In this document: positions 45,201 through 56,914 of the stretch, in pieces
Position numbering within the stretch: position 1 is the stretch's first letter
Layout of the letters: every line of letters starts with the position of its first letter
Assembly (NCBI GenBank): GCA_037576215.1
Contig: JBANDB010000005.1
Coordinates: 3,100,001-3,164,000 of the forward strand
DNA from: Armillaria gallica
Lineage: Eukaryota > Basidiomycota > Agaricomycetes > Agaricales > Physalacriaceae
Reading direction: 5' to 3'
Length of the DNA: 64,000 nt
Position numbers and translations under genes: made by a program
Notes under the pieces: model-generated
Seen by the model: the letters and a program-made list of their open reading frames with translations, nothing else
What the model was told of the DNA's origin: nothing
The model's database searches: none

Positions 45201-47340
45201 TCAGAGAACCGTACATGGTTAAGCTGGGAGAGCATCCTTAGCTTGACTACTCCTGGTACGTCCACTATTCTCATCTCTCTGAACTCTTGCTGACATCTAG
45301 CCATACAGTAGCCAATTTCTGGGCGCAGAGAGTCCTCCAAGAGCCTGTTTTTACTCCTCTTCTTCTTTCTCCTCAGGACTCTTTCAATGGGCTAGACTAT
45401 AAGGTGCGTACGCTACGACCTTTGTTGATCGTCACAAACTAAACAGTCTATCAGTTTCGTGTCTGAATTCCGCTACCCTTGCGCCGATCTACCGAGTTGC
45501 CACCTGTCCAGCTCCTACCACCATTTCCTTCACGATGCCAGCGACTTTTCTCGATAACGTCTGTGCCTGCATACTGCTGGATTGGAGGTACCGATATTCG
45601 TGACCTCTCACAGCGGCACGTCCAGTATAATCCAAAGACGCGTTTCTGCAGAACGCCTCTAGCGCTAGACAACATCAAACACTGGGATCCCGCCTCCTTA
45701 CGGCGGTCCACTTACAACGCACCTCCTTCCACGACAACAGAGATGTCCACTATCCCTCTTCGCCCTTACCGCCATCATGGCTTGACGCGCTGCTCCTCTT
45801 ATTCGCTTACATTCCTCGACTGAAGACACGTACACGCACAAAACCCCTCCCCTCCTTCTCCTAGTTTTGCTCAATTTCTTGATGCAGAAACTCCTCCGTT
45901 TGCACCCACTGCTCCTTAACTTTAATGGCGCTCAGATGACACGTCAACACGGTGGTTTGTGGTGGAAGAGATGTCCTTGAGAGCGCTGAGGGCAGTCTGC
46001 GCCGTCAGGGTCGCCGTCATGGTTACATTCAGCTTTTCAAAGATCAGACGGCCATCTTGGAGGATCCTGCGCAGTGCGTTTGCCTTTCTCTCCGCCACAC
46101 CTTGGACCGGTATTCTTCCCGAACGTCAGACTTCCAAGCTGGCAGCTACACGATGTCTTCGACGGTTCTACAACCGGCAGCTACAGTGGAAGCCTCACCC
46201 TTCACCGCTACGTGAGTCGTCCACATCCTCGCTTTATCTTTCTTTATTTGATGTTTCTCTCCCCTAGATTTCCTCTTCGCCGCTTCTATTAGCCTCCTCG
46301 TACTTCAGCTGGTTGAAGAGTGCTTAGTATCATTGCTGTGGCTGTTTCTTATGCGTCCGGTAGTCTCAGACGTGCAGAATCGACTATTGAGAGTCCGTAG
46401 GTGTTGGGAATGGCGTATACGTCTATACATGTGCATGGAAGTATCCGTAGACACGCTTTTTGGAGGTTTTACCAGTTCTATGCAGCGGCATACTGCACAT
46501 ACCGAGTCCAGATCACCATTACATTCTGTATAGTTAGAGCCAGCCCAATACATCAGGGTCAAAATTACCTACGTAGAGATAAGCGTAAATAGAGAGAATA
46601 AGTAAGTAACACAGAAAAGACGTCAGTAAGCATAGAGAATGAATAACGAGCAAACCAGCTGTACAGTCGGTACAATCCGGTCAGCCACGATACGTATGGG
46701 GAAAGAAACGGTGCCAAAGGAACTTTGTAGTCATTCTCGTAGGATGCACTGGAGCCACTGTGCGTATAGTGACGGCCTCGTTGGCAGTTGCTCCAATAGT
46801 GCAAAGGAAGATGATAGACAGACGAAAAAAATGGCTGGGAAACGAGGTGGACTCGTGCACGTCGCCCTCCAACCATGAATATTCCTAGTCGGTCTATCCA
46901 GAACGCTTTCTTCATTCGAAGACGCCTACGCTTACGGATGCTCCCTTCTCTCGACGATTCCTTGGTTGGTACATCCAAGAGTAGGGAATCCTCGATTTGA
47001 AAGGCGCTTCAGCAGGAAGGGGGGAAGGGCTGGGGAAAAGGGAGACACAGTGCTGGCGGAGGACCTGCCAGTGGGAAGACGCCTAGCTTCGCCTATGTCG
47101 CTGTCATCAGGGCTCCGGATCTTCGTATAGTTGATACGTTGGAACTTGCAACTCAACGAAGCTGGGGGTTGGATATTGACATGCGGACGCGGACGTTCGC
47201 TAGTGAGACTTCGTGGAACAGAGAGAAGGACCTATTTACGTGTAGTTTCTGCGTGCGAATTAGCGAATTCTGAATGGTATTTTCGGTGAGGGAACTCACC
47301 ATAATATATAGACGTAGGCAATTTTTCAAGACGTTCGCAT
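42230..47340 (+). repeat. Tandem ~5-kb unit, copy A (lacks its first ~740 bases)
   Basis: Shared landmarks with copies B, C and D are 'gatccgaa..ccgatcac' at 42,236, ATGGAAGACCGGCC at 42,517, intron GTATGT..CTGCAG 42,822-42,881, 'tgcatatcggagag' near 43,198, 'gtgcgtacgctacg' near 45,401, a 'tacaatccggtcagccacga' block near 46,672 and 'aacgcctagcttcgc' near 47,080. GC content is higher than to the left of 41 kb. The conserved introns suggest gene-derived units, but the frames are broken and no family is recognised. Confidence 0.6.
43303..43605 (+). pseudogene. Conserved exon-like block of unit A
   Basis: It reads D-G-M-V-N-Y-V-C-L-D-P-S-Q-E-G followed by S-F-L-D-F-V-S. The same block occurs in unit C at 59,848-60,153. 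The region just upstream encodes a hydrophobic segment in both copies (V-A-A-S-F-L-A-L-L-V-F in A), but in A the two pieces are in different frames. Protein-level conservation suggests a former secreted or membrane protein; the function is unknown. Confidence 0.35.
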
Positions 47341-50300
47341 TCCCATGCCAATCTGTTGTAATGCGCAAGATCGACAAGGATATCCTTGTGCCCGTTACAG
47401 AATCTACAGCCTTGGGTTGGTGAGCACTTCGCCTGTCAAAGCCAGTTGGACCGAAAGCCCAGAACGGCCACAAGCTTGGGTCTTTGTGTTAGGAAGGGTG
47501 CCGCAGAACTCGTCTTGGAATAGAGGGGACATAGAGCAGGCATGATGTGGTCGAAGCTTGAAGCACCTGTTGGACAGAGAGAGGGCAGTGTGTTGTTAAA
47601 CACCGCTCGCCGCTGTTTGCTTGGGAAGCTGAGGACATTGGATCGCGGCGGAGTGGGGAGAACGGTAAATGCAGTAGTATTTGATGGTGAGACATTCGTC
47701 GTGGAAAGTTTCGGCGGTGTGAACACGGCAGCTGTCGGTGAATGCAAGTAATATCAATGGCAGAGTTCAGCGAGATGAGAATGGCCGACGTACTCAAGGA
47801 CGCTGACAGCGTGGCCAGTCCTCTCTCCACCTGCAGCATGCACATTCTGTTCCTCGCTTCCTCTTAGGCCATGCCCTGCACGCCGACGCGTCGAACCAAG
47901 TCTGAGGAATCGCTGCGCCAAGAAATTAAACGAGGCTTGAAGCTTGAAGGAAGATATTTCGTTTGCGCGCGCGTCCATAAAAGGAGGGCTTCGAGGCTTT
48001 GTACTTGCGCGCATGCTCGCAGTTGGATGGAGAGGGTGATCCGAACTCCGATCACAGGTTCCCTTCCATCTCCCACCATCATGAGGACTACACTCGCCTC
48101 GGAGACATGCACAAAGCCTCTTCCCGAGTGACTCCGAGTCGTCACCAACACCCTCGTCTACGTTCACTGTTCGCCATCCTCTTTTCACGCGTCCTGTTCT
48201 TTACGCCCAGTCGACCATCAGTTTCTTAATCCACGCGCTATGGAAGACCGCCCTCCTACCACTGAGTTTCAGAACGTGATGCACGCAGGGCCAGAGAACG
48301 CGCCTCTCTTCCTTGGCTGCTGTTTGGCGCTACACCCCAGCTCAAATCTGGGATCGGCATCGACTGGCGCCCGCATGCATACATGAACCCTCGCGAGATT
48401 ACCCTCGTGCAGGCTTTACTCCACTGGAAGCGACGGAAACAGAGACTATTCTCTCATCAGACTCGGAAATTGGGTCTTCGACGACGCTCGGAATCCTGGT
48501 TGGTGTGGGGTGGTAGGTCAGTATGAGGTGCAGAATTCGAGACGGAAAGATTGGGGCCGTCACGAAGGACGAAGTCGGTGAAGACGGCTGACAGTGCTGA
48601 GGGTAGTCGGAACCCTAGTTTGGAGCCATAGGTTAGTTGGTCCTGGCACTGTTGCTGTGGTCGAACAGTTTCGACTCTTTGGTATGTTTACCATCCCCAT
48701 TCCACTGAACTCGTATTGAGCTTACTTTCATCTACAGCATGAAATCGACACCCGTGCCAGCCATCCATCCTCATTGAGAAGGTCGCCGAGTTTCTCGAAT
48801 TTCTCTCTATCGCGTATAAATGGCTCCAAGGAAATGTCGGCCTGCCCCCATCTGTCAATGTGGGCTAGGAACCCTGACAGAACCTTCCTCTCGTATTCCC
48901 TAGCCAGCGGCGACAGCTCATATCGATGCCCTGACGATGGGCCTACGTGCTCTCGTTCGCCAGCCGTACTCCATTCTCTCTACGTGCGGCGAGACCAAGT
49001 GACCTCGCAGACGAGTGTGCTACCACAGCCACGGGTCCTTTTCTACCGGGAGCTTTGACCAGGACGCTATACCCATAATTCACTCGGTCTTAACAAGACT
49101 GCCGGCTAATCCGACACACTAAGCCGTTTCACTTTCGGTTCGCACCTGCCACGTCCGCCGGCGGTGTAAACAACAGTACCTCAACCCCCGTATTCGGAGC
49201 CCGGACTGCCAATTGTCTCCCGCGACCTAGTTCTGGTCCCTTTTCTCTTTCTGTCTTGTTGACGATGTTGTCCCGTCATCAACGACTCACGGGCGCGATT
49301 CCCGTGGCAGCGTACGCTTGACAAAGGGTTCTGAAATAGCGGATGAAGAGGGTCGAGCGTATCCTATGAGAGGTCCAGTGGAAATGTTGGCGGTGTATGT
49401 GAACGAAACTGCGGATGGTGTCGAGAAATCTATACGGGAACATGAGAAGCAGTTGAGGATACGAATGATCCTATGCCGTGTCTCAGGAGATATCTGGATG
49501 CGGATGCGAAGCCTTCGCTTCCTATGTTTTCTCACATGGCCGCTTATCTCCCTGTCTCCACATCCATCTGGGCCCATATCCTCCACCTCTTTCGCTCTCG
49601 TTTTCTATGACATTGTCTTCCTTCCCACCTTCGGAGCGCCTGCCAACTGTACCCGAAAATAGCTTGCTGAAATTATGAAGGCCAACTTCGCAGCGACCTA
49701 CAGGATTGGGCACGAAGTTCCTCTCTGCATCGTTTCTCTCACGAGGCTCCCTATTCGTGTATTATCCACTTCTTGTAGTATCGTGCCATGTTCCATGTAT
49801 CTAGTCTTGGATTTCTTCGCTTAGACTATGTACGTTGTGCGTCGTTCAGTTTCAGGACCTTGGAGCGGCCACCGTTGAAGGGAAAACTGAGGAATCTCCT
49901 CAAACAAAAGACGAGCAAAGAGTTTTGAAGCTGAGAGGCTTTGTATGGGATCATTTTAAACGTTGAACGTCGAGCTTGAGGCCTGGACCTGAGGCGCGAA
50001 GAGAGAAAAATCGATTGTGATAAAGATTCGCGATGACAAGCGTTGATTGCCTCTTTGGACTTGCGTATGCGGTGGCTGTGCTGAACCCACAAACTCTTGT
50101 CACTATCAGCAGATAACTTGTCATATCGCTCCCTGCTTTCCTGACTGGAGGTTCACCCTGGACTTACACCGTGACTGAAGAGCGCATAAGCGTCGAAGAA
50201 ACCACAGGACGTCATACCCCAGAGCTACATCGTTAACCGAGCCTAAATTCGAGCTGGGCACAGAAATCAACGAACGATTATCTGGGAAGCCCCGGCAGTT

Positions 50301-51300
50301 CCTACGCGCGATGCTCACAGGAATACAAACTTTCATCAACCTACGGCCGAAACCGAATCCCGATAGTGAGTCTGCTGCTTTACTTTTCGTCTTTCTCCTC
50401 AAGACTCTTCTACAGGTCTCATGTAATTCTTACGGGGATAGACTACCGGGTTCAAGTTAACGTTCAACGTTTATCAAGGTGCATACGCTACGTCCTTTGT
50501 TGTTTGTCACAAACTAAACTTTGGTACTGTCCGGTGACCTATGAACCGATCCGGCGTCGCCGTGTGTCCAGCTCCCACCACCCTTTGGCCAATGGCGATC
50601 CAATTTCCTTCACGATGCAAGCGACCGTGTCCGTTCACGCTTGCGCTACCTACTGCTGTACCGGACCTCAGTACTGATATTCACGGCGTCCAACACACGA
50701 AAGCAGAGAGGTCCACCATCCCTCTTCTCACCCACCGCAGCCCTTACCACCACCCTTACTCGACATACTTCCCTTCCCTTCCCATTTGCTCAGAAGGCTG
50801 CTCCCTTGCCACGATTTTGTTCGACTTCTTGCTGCGGAATTTCCCTCAGTTTGCACCCGCAGCTCTTCAACTTGAACGGCGCTCAGATGACGTGTCAACA
50901 TGTTGACCTGGGAGGAAGTGAGGCAGCCTTTCGCAGACAGAGGGATAGGAGAGACGTGTCCCGCCCTGCGTGAGACGAGAGCTGCCGTACAGGAGGTCGG
51001 TCGGTGGAGACTCGGAGGACCGCGCTGAGGGTAGTTGGCATCCTAATAGTTGTAGCCATGGCTACGTTCAGCTCCAAGACGGCCATATCATTCCGAAAAT
51101 CATCCTGCGTTTATCGTTCTCTCCGCCACACCACCGTGCACCCTGTACCGGTCAACTCCTCCCGAAAACCAGGCTTAAGTACCTAGTACTTCTCAGACTG
51201 GCAGCTACACGGTTCCTACAACATCAACAGCTACAGGTTTATTACCCTTCACCACTACGTGAGTAGTCCTCTTTATCTTTCTTTTCGTGACGTTTCTGTT
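47341..51300 (+). repeat. Tandem ~5-kb unit, copy B (partial)
   Basis: It begins with the block 'ccttgtgcccgttacagaat' (near 47,386), shared with 57,990 in unit C. It keeps the landmarks at 48,040, ATG at 48,240, intron 48,682-48,737, 'gtgcatacgctacg' near 50,479 and 'gtgacgtttct' near 51,287. The interval 48,740-50,380 is not alignable with A by eye and 48,256-48,640 is also replaced. It ends before NLR gene 2. No product is assigned. Confidence 0.55.
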
Positions 51301-51792
51301 CCCAGATCGACTCGGTACCGGTTCTATAGGATCCGAGGATCTCGGCGGCCGGAAGTCATTCGAAGGAAACTGCAGCATCGGTGTATTACTTATGCAGAAC
51401 CTGCATAGATTAATGGTGGGACCCATCTCTCGCGAGAATACAAGGTCACCTGAACGATAGCCTGCAATATACCTCTCTCATCTACCGTATAAAACTGAGC
51501 AGCTGCCAGATGTACAAGGCTCTTTTCCGTGCACTGATACCGACTTCAATCACTAACATCGCTGCATAAGGTCTACTGTCTGACTGAGATGATTTGCATT
51601 GAACAAAATATATCTGCTACATCGCTCATTTGTACACTTCCACAATTACTTCCAGCACCTGGGAATATAGTTATGTAAACAAAATTCGAATGTGAAGAAT
51701 TGTTTGTACCCACAAGATTTCATATTTGGAGTTAACAGTGCCCTTACCACCCCAAGCTATGTTGCATCCAGCCCTAAAGAAGAAGAAATCAG
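51301..51792. other. Spacer 3' of NLR gene 2
   Basis: No gene or repeat is recognised. Confidence 0.4.
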
Positions 51793-52057
51793 TCAGCTAC
51801 AGCAACCAACAGATTGAAACGCATACCAGCGAGCGCCGACCTTTCCTGGTATTCTAATCCCCTCATGCATGGCCATGCCATGGTAGAGCAGCATCCCATC
51901 CACATCATAGCCGCCCTTAACCAGCTTCCTTCCAGTTGGGTAGCGTCCATAAGATGTGCGTACAAATTCCATCGTATCGGGATTGAAGGGGAGCAGATCA
52001 TAGCACCCTTTGTGGGCCCACTCATTTCTGCCAAAGGGGACTGAGCAAGGGACAGTT

Positions 52058-52437
52058 CAAGGGGGTGGTGGAAATAAAATCCCGGACAGAGGAGGGGGGG
52101 AGGGGTCCCGACCTTAAACACGACACCGAATTACCTTACATAGCACTATGATATGGCCTAATGAGGCATGTAGAGATGGTTCCATCTGAATAGGATTTAT
52201 TGTGAGCTTGTTAAAGCATCCAAAACTCTTTATATTACTTTTTCGTGTTATAGTGAGTCACGGCAACCCGGCCAGCAACTTCGGGCCACCATATTGCGCT
52301 GACATAGCATTACTAAGTCCTCCATATATGGTCATATTACTACCGTATATGGCAGGAGGGGGAGGGAGGGGGGTCGACCTGACCTTAAATGCGAAAATGT
52401 ACGTCATGTGCGCAATTTTATTTCCGCCACCCCCTTG
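52058..52437. mobile_element. 380-bp MITE in the last exon of NLR gene 2
   Basis: Terminal inverted repeats read CAAGGGGGTGG(T/C)GGAAATAAAAT at both ends, 23 bases with one mismatch. An 8-bp duplication GGACAGTT flanks it (52,050-52,057 and 52,438-52,445). The 8-bp duplication suggests the hAT superfamily. It has no coding capacity and introduces a stop into the host exon. Removing it with one duplication rejoins T-V-P to C-S-V-P-F-G in frame. Confidence 0.92.
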
Positions 52438-53489
52438 GGACAGTTAGATGAGGTCTGATCCTGCATGGATGAATAGATTCATTGAAGATGGCAGAACCGA
52501 TGTAGATGGGGTCTCCGTTGGTATCATGGCATGGGGCCGGTCTAGTAAGATTCTCCACTGAGAAAGTAGTACTAGATGAATCCAATAGAATATGGAAGCC
52601 AGAGTTTGAGTTTAATTCCTCATTGGATGGGCAAGTGGTTGTCAGATAGGTTGGGTTGTAATCTGTCTGGGGCCTGCCTCCATATTTCTCGAGAAGTGCA
52701 ACCAACCTGTGGTTGTTGGAAGAGTCTGGCTCATACCAGTATCGTGCCCTCTGCCAATAAGCATAACTGTATGCATTTTGGCCATTCTTGTCTCTTGCCA
52801 AAATATCATCTTCTCTCATGTGCTTCAGTAAGACTTCGGCCACTGGTATATCACCAGAATGGGCTGCCATGATAAGGGGTGTATGTCCTCTGTAGTCCTT
52901 CTGATTTACATCAACCCGACCTGACTGCAACAACATCTCTACAATCTGCACAGACCTGGCCTGTCTCACAGCATAGGACAAGGGTGTCCATTGTTTCCAG
53001 GATGATCAAATATCTGGATCAATCTGATCAATCTTGTCTCGATCCAGAAGCATCCTCACCATCTCAAGATTCTGTCTTTGTATGGCGAATATCAACAATG
53101 GTTTCTTGCACTGGCATGGATCAGCTCCTCCATTCAAAAGAACTTCCATGATGTGCAACAGGCCATAGTCCAAAGCAAACTGAAGTGGAATGGGTGTCTT
53201 GCTAGATGTTGTTTGACAATGGGAAATGCTTGTGTGCTTTCTGTGATATGCTGAGTCATGATGGAAAATGCTTGCAACCTTTCTGCAATATGCTGAGTCA
53301 AGGAATGTAGTGATTTTAGTTTCCATTGAATGTTGCAGGTTTCTGGCATGGTAACCCCAATGAACAGATGAGTAGTGAAGGAATGGATGCTTTACAACCA
53401 GATCATGCCAGTGATGAACATTGCCATTGTTGGACTTGTCATCAAAGTCTAAGTCCCAGTCCTGGTGGTCCCAGCCCCAGTTAGGGACA

Positions 53490-53630
53490 GGGTCAGAGAC
53501 AGGGACAGGGACAGGGACAGGGACAGAGTCAGAGTCAGAGTCAGGGTCAGAGTCAGGGTCAGAGCTGGAGCTGGAGGAGACAGTCTGAAGGGTGGGCATG
53601 GAGTCAGAGTCAGAGTTGGGTAAAAAGAGA
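53490..53630 (-). repeat. Coding microsatellite in NLR gene 2
   Basis: GGGACA hexamers and AGAGTC/AGGGTC hexamers encode alternating Val-Pro and Asp-Ser/Asp-Pro runs in a linker before the ankyrin repeats. Hexamer units keep the frame when the copy number changes. Gene 1 lacks this linker. Confidence 0.8.
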
Positions 53631-55881
53631 GTGTAGGTGCCTCTATCCCTGACATTGTCCCTGGCACACTCATTATCATCAACACCATCATCTAAGAGGT
53701 GTCCAAAGTTGTTGAATGACATATATGTCAGGCAGGTGTCCATGATGGTCTCCTCAAAGTGAGGAAAGAGTTCTTCTTGCCGGGACAGAAAATACTCCTG
53801 TGTCGTATAATCTGGATAAATTCATCTTCAGCAGCCAGCTTATATAGAAAGGATCAGATTATTTTACTTACGCACAAACTTCACTATAGGATCTTCATGC
53901 CATTCTGGCAGGTCTACAAGAACAAGTCCAGCACAGACACTCTCCAAAAGGTCTTTATCACAGAGATTGTCAGGGTCTAGGGTTGTCATATCCAGTTTCA
54001 CAGCCAATGCATGCTGCAGTTCCAACACAGTCAAAGGGCGTCTTGTAAATGCTATCCAGCCAAATATGCGATATGCAAGCTTTTTATCATACTCACCTTG
54101 ACTATCAACCCTGATCTCCAGTGTCTTGTTGTATGCACTTTGCATATTGTAAGGCAGTTTCCTGACTGCGACTCGAAGTTCTGAGTGAGTGGTGGTCTGA
54201 GCGAGTAATTCCATGTGTAGAGACACCAGAAGGAACCTATAGAGAGTCAATTAATAGGTTCAACAAGTATGGCTGCATGAGTAACACACATGCCATCAGC
54301 CTTTTCTGTGACTCCGTTGAGTATCTCCTGTCGCAGATCATCTTGCCCCTTGATGAGGCTGGCAAGACGGCCACAAGAGAGCTTGCTCATGATATATGAA
54401 TTGATATCATCCTCAGCAGCTCGGATATCCAACCTGGTATCTGCCTTAAACAATAATCCTATCCAGGTGATGTCTCTTGACGTCACAAGGAGATGGATAT
54501 TATTGCCTAACAACTTTGTGATTCTGATTAGCTCCTCCTGTTTATTCATTTGCTCCTCTAATTTACCACCAGTGAACTCATCCAGTGCATCCAGTACAAT
54601 GTAGACACGGTGGAATGATTTGAACTCCTGCAAAAGGATTTTGGTAAGGACATCAAGTGAAGGCCGTGTTCCATCACGATGACACTGGTTATAGAGCAAT
54701 GTGATTGGGTTCAAGAGACCATTGTCTTGAACCAGTTGCTTCAAGAGACTACAAAGGAGGTTGGGTATGGTTTGTGCAGTTGCAGATTGGTAGTCACAGA
54801 AGATACTGAGGACGAGTGTCTTCCTCTCATGATTCAGCAATCGCAGATAGTCAATGACAATAGCGGTCAGGATGGTCTTTCCAACACCTGCTGAGGAGAT
54901 ATATCAGGGTCAAGGAAACAATGGAGCTATTGGGCAAAACAACTAACGATTGCCAGGACACCATAGGCACAATGATGGGGCCATACCATCAACCCATTCT
55001 TTGAACAGTTTGGATTCAAGAAACCAGCGTCCAGTATTCCCCACCCGCTGGCTCAGCTTCTCGGCTTGTACGGACTTGAAGTTTAAGTCAGTGAGCCAAG
55101 CTATTATGCGCATAAGCATGTCATCTGTCTAACCATTAGCAACAAGTCAGGGATGAAAACAAAAGGTGTGCACCATCCTGAGCCTTCTGCCCCTGACTTT
55201 GTATCTGTGATACACCATCCTTTATATGCACCACCTGGCCACTGACATTGATGATGTTTGTGTCCACATGCTCTATGACTTGTTCAATCCGGTTCGTACT
55301 ATGCAAAACCCTATCGACCTTCGTGTCGATGATAGCCAACTTTTCTTGGATTGCATGAGATAATGCTCTGTATGTCACATTGAGAATTGACTAGCTAGAA
55401 CATGAAAAAATACTTACACATGGTCACGCTGTACAGCGACGATCATCAAAGACTTGATCCGCTCGATCTCCTTCAGAGCATCCTCCACGCTCTCCTTTTC
55501 GAGCTTCCACAAGAGTCGCTTCCTACCACTCGATGCAGGTTCCAACTTCTTTTGGAGATCATTTAGTAGCACCGTGAGCCGTGCGAAAGGTTTCAACAGT
55601 GTCTGCATCGTCACGAGCCATGGATCGTCTGCCAATGCTGGTGTGGTAAGTGATAGTGTTAGAGTGAGTGGTACGATGAGTGGTACAGTGAATGGCGGTA
55701 CGCTGAGTGGTGCGGTAAGTGGTTTGACCTTTAACAGCGAATCCTTCAGATCCGAAATCTCTGCGAGGAGCGTTTTGCGTTCTTTGGGCGCATCTTTCAC
55801 GGCTTTGAGATAGCCAATGACAGCAGTGGAGGCTTCAATGAGGGCGGTAATGGACGAAGCGATTCCTAGGGCCTCTGCCAT

Positions 55882-56440
55882 GGTTGGTGGTGAAGAACAA
55901 GGTTGTACGCAGGCAGATCAGAAGGTGTTGGTGTTTGGTATTGTTACCGGCACACGCCGCACATGCTACTGCCTCGGTCGGAATCGAAGTCACAGCCTGA
56001 CAGCCATTATGCTACCTGGGGCCGACCTGGCTTGGCCACCATCACTCGCGTTACGTTGTGGTAATCGTTGCCAGTCGTTGATTATCGCCCGTCCTCCTGA
56101 GCCATAGTCGATGCGGCATGTAAGAGAATTGTACAGCGTCAATATATTGTGACCAGAAGAAAAAAAACATTGAACTCTATTTGCGCAAGTCCTACCCTTG
56201 CAGAGGTGCCTGCATGCACGTAAAAGGTGATAGCTTCCACACAATAATACAGCTTGGGCTTCTATCACAGATGACAGGCGCTACGTAGTTGCAATCCCGG
56301 TGGTATCAAGCCATATGCTGTGCGAAACGCCCATATTAATGTTATCAGTGCTTAGATTCACCGACTCATTTGTATACCAGCCAGAACCCGAGAGAGGCAG
56401 CTATCATGAAGTCGAGTCAGTAGATAGTAACAGGGTCAAG
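55882..56440. promoter_or_regulatory. 5' flank of NLR gene 2, duplicated with the gene
   Basis: It aligns with 41,732-42,229, including 'tatcatgaagtcga' near the far end. No control element is identified beyond the conservation. Confidence 0.5.
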
Positions 56441-56502
56441 CACTGAACCAACTTTGATCCTCGCTGCAGCATATAGCCAGAAGTTGACGGTACTTCTCAT
56501 CA

Positions 56503-56914
56503 TCATCCGTGTTCCGTACTGTGAAGAATGTTAACGTTGAATCCGGTATCATCGTGGGATGCAGCGCTCTGTACTACTTTTAGTTCGATATCTGTATTGA
56601 GAAGTCCGGATCCGAATACATTAGAGGCTCTATCGATGACATACACTAGAACGGCAGGTGCGTAAGCCAAGATTAAACAGAAACTTTTGAGGAACACGAA
56701 CCTATCCCAACATAGCAGCTAGACGGCAAACCCATCGCAACGTGTACCCGATAAGATCTTCATCTCCGGGCAAGCTTGTATTGGAGATTGCTCGAGAACC
56801 AGACTGGTGGGGGTAAACATCATCGCAGGAAAACTCTGGATCCTTGAAGAACTGGAGGTTATCTCGTCGCGAGGAAAAGTGTTCTGAGAAAGCATCCGGA
56901 GTTAAGGGTGTCAC
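56503..56914 (-). pseudogene. Unrecognised minus-strand gene fragment
   Basis: Two open stretches, 56,914-56,702 (S-G-S-R-A-I-S-N-T-S-L-P-G-D-E-D-L) and 56,697-56,503 (a hydrophobic segment F-C-L-I-L-A-Y-A-P-A-V-L-V-Y-V-I), lie in different frames. An intron or a frameshift could join them. Amino-acid composition is protein-like, but no family is recognised. Confidence 0.25.

Larger units (their letters stand above)
51793..55881 (-). pseudogene. NLR-like gene 2: STAND N-terminal domain, NACHT, ankyrin, DM9/DUF3421
   Basis: Exons: 55,881-55,418, 55,367-55,174, 55,124-54,948, 54,890-54,290, 54,236-53,872, and from 53,811, with introns of 49-60 nt in the same positions as gene 1. Residues 1-154 form the HeLo-like STAND N-terminus (M-A-E-A-L-G-I-A-S-S-I-T-A-L-I). 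Walker A is G-N-P-G-V-G-K-T (about 280) and Walker B is V-Y-I-V-L-D-A-L-D-E (about 375). H-Y-T-T-Q-E-Y-F, an Asp/Ser-Val/Pro linker and ankyrin repeats follow. The C-terminus is a DM9/DUF3421 domain: G-D-P-I-Y-I-G-S-A-I-F, then after the MITE E-W-A-H-K-G-C-Y-D-L-L-P and D-G-M-L-L-Y-H-G-M-A-M-H-E-G with P-G-K-V-G. DM9 proteins in animals bind mannose, so a glycan-sensing end is plausible (inference). The frame is broken by TGA at 53,006-53,008 (codon 869) and by the MITE. Confidence 0.9.

Noticed and set aside
49287..49662. Open frames on both strands in unit B
   Set aside because: No recognisable motif, no counterpart in the other units, and neither strand stands out.
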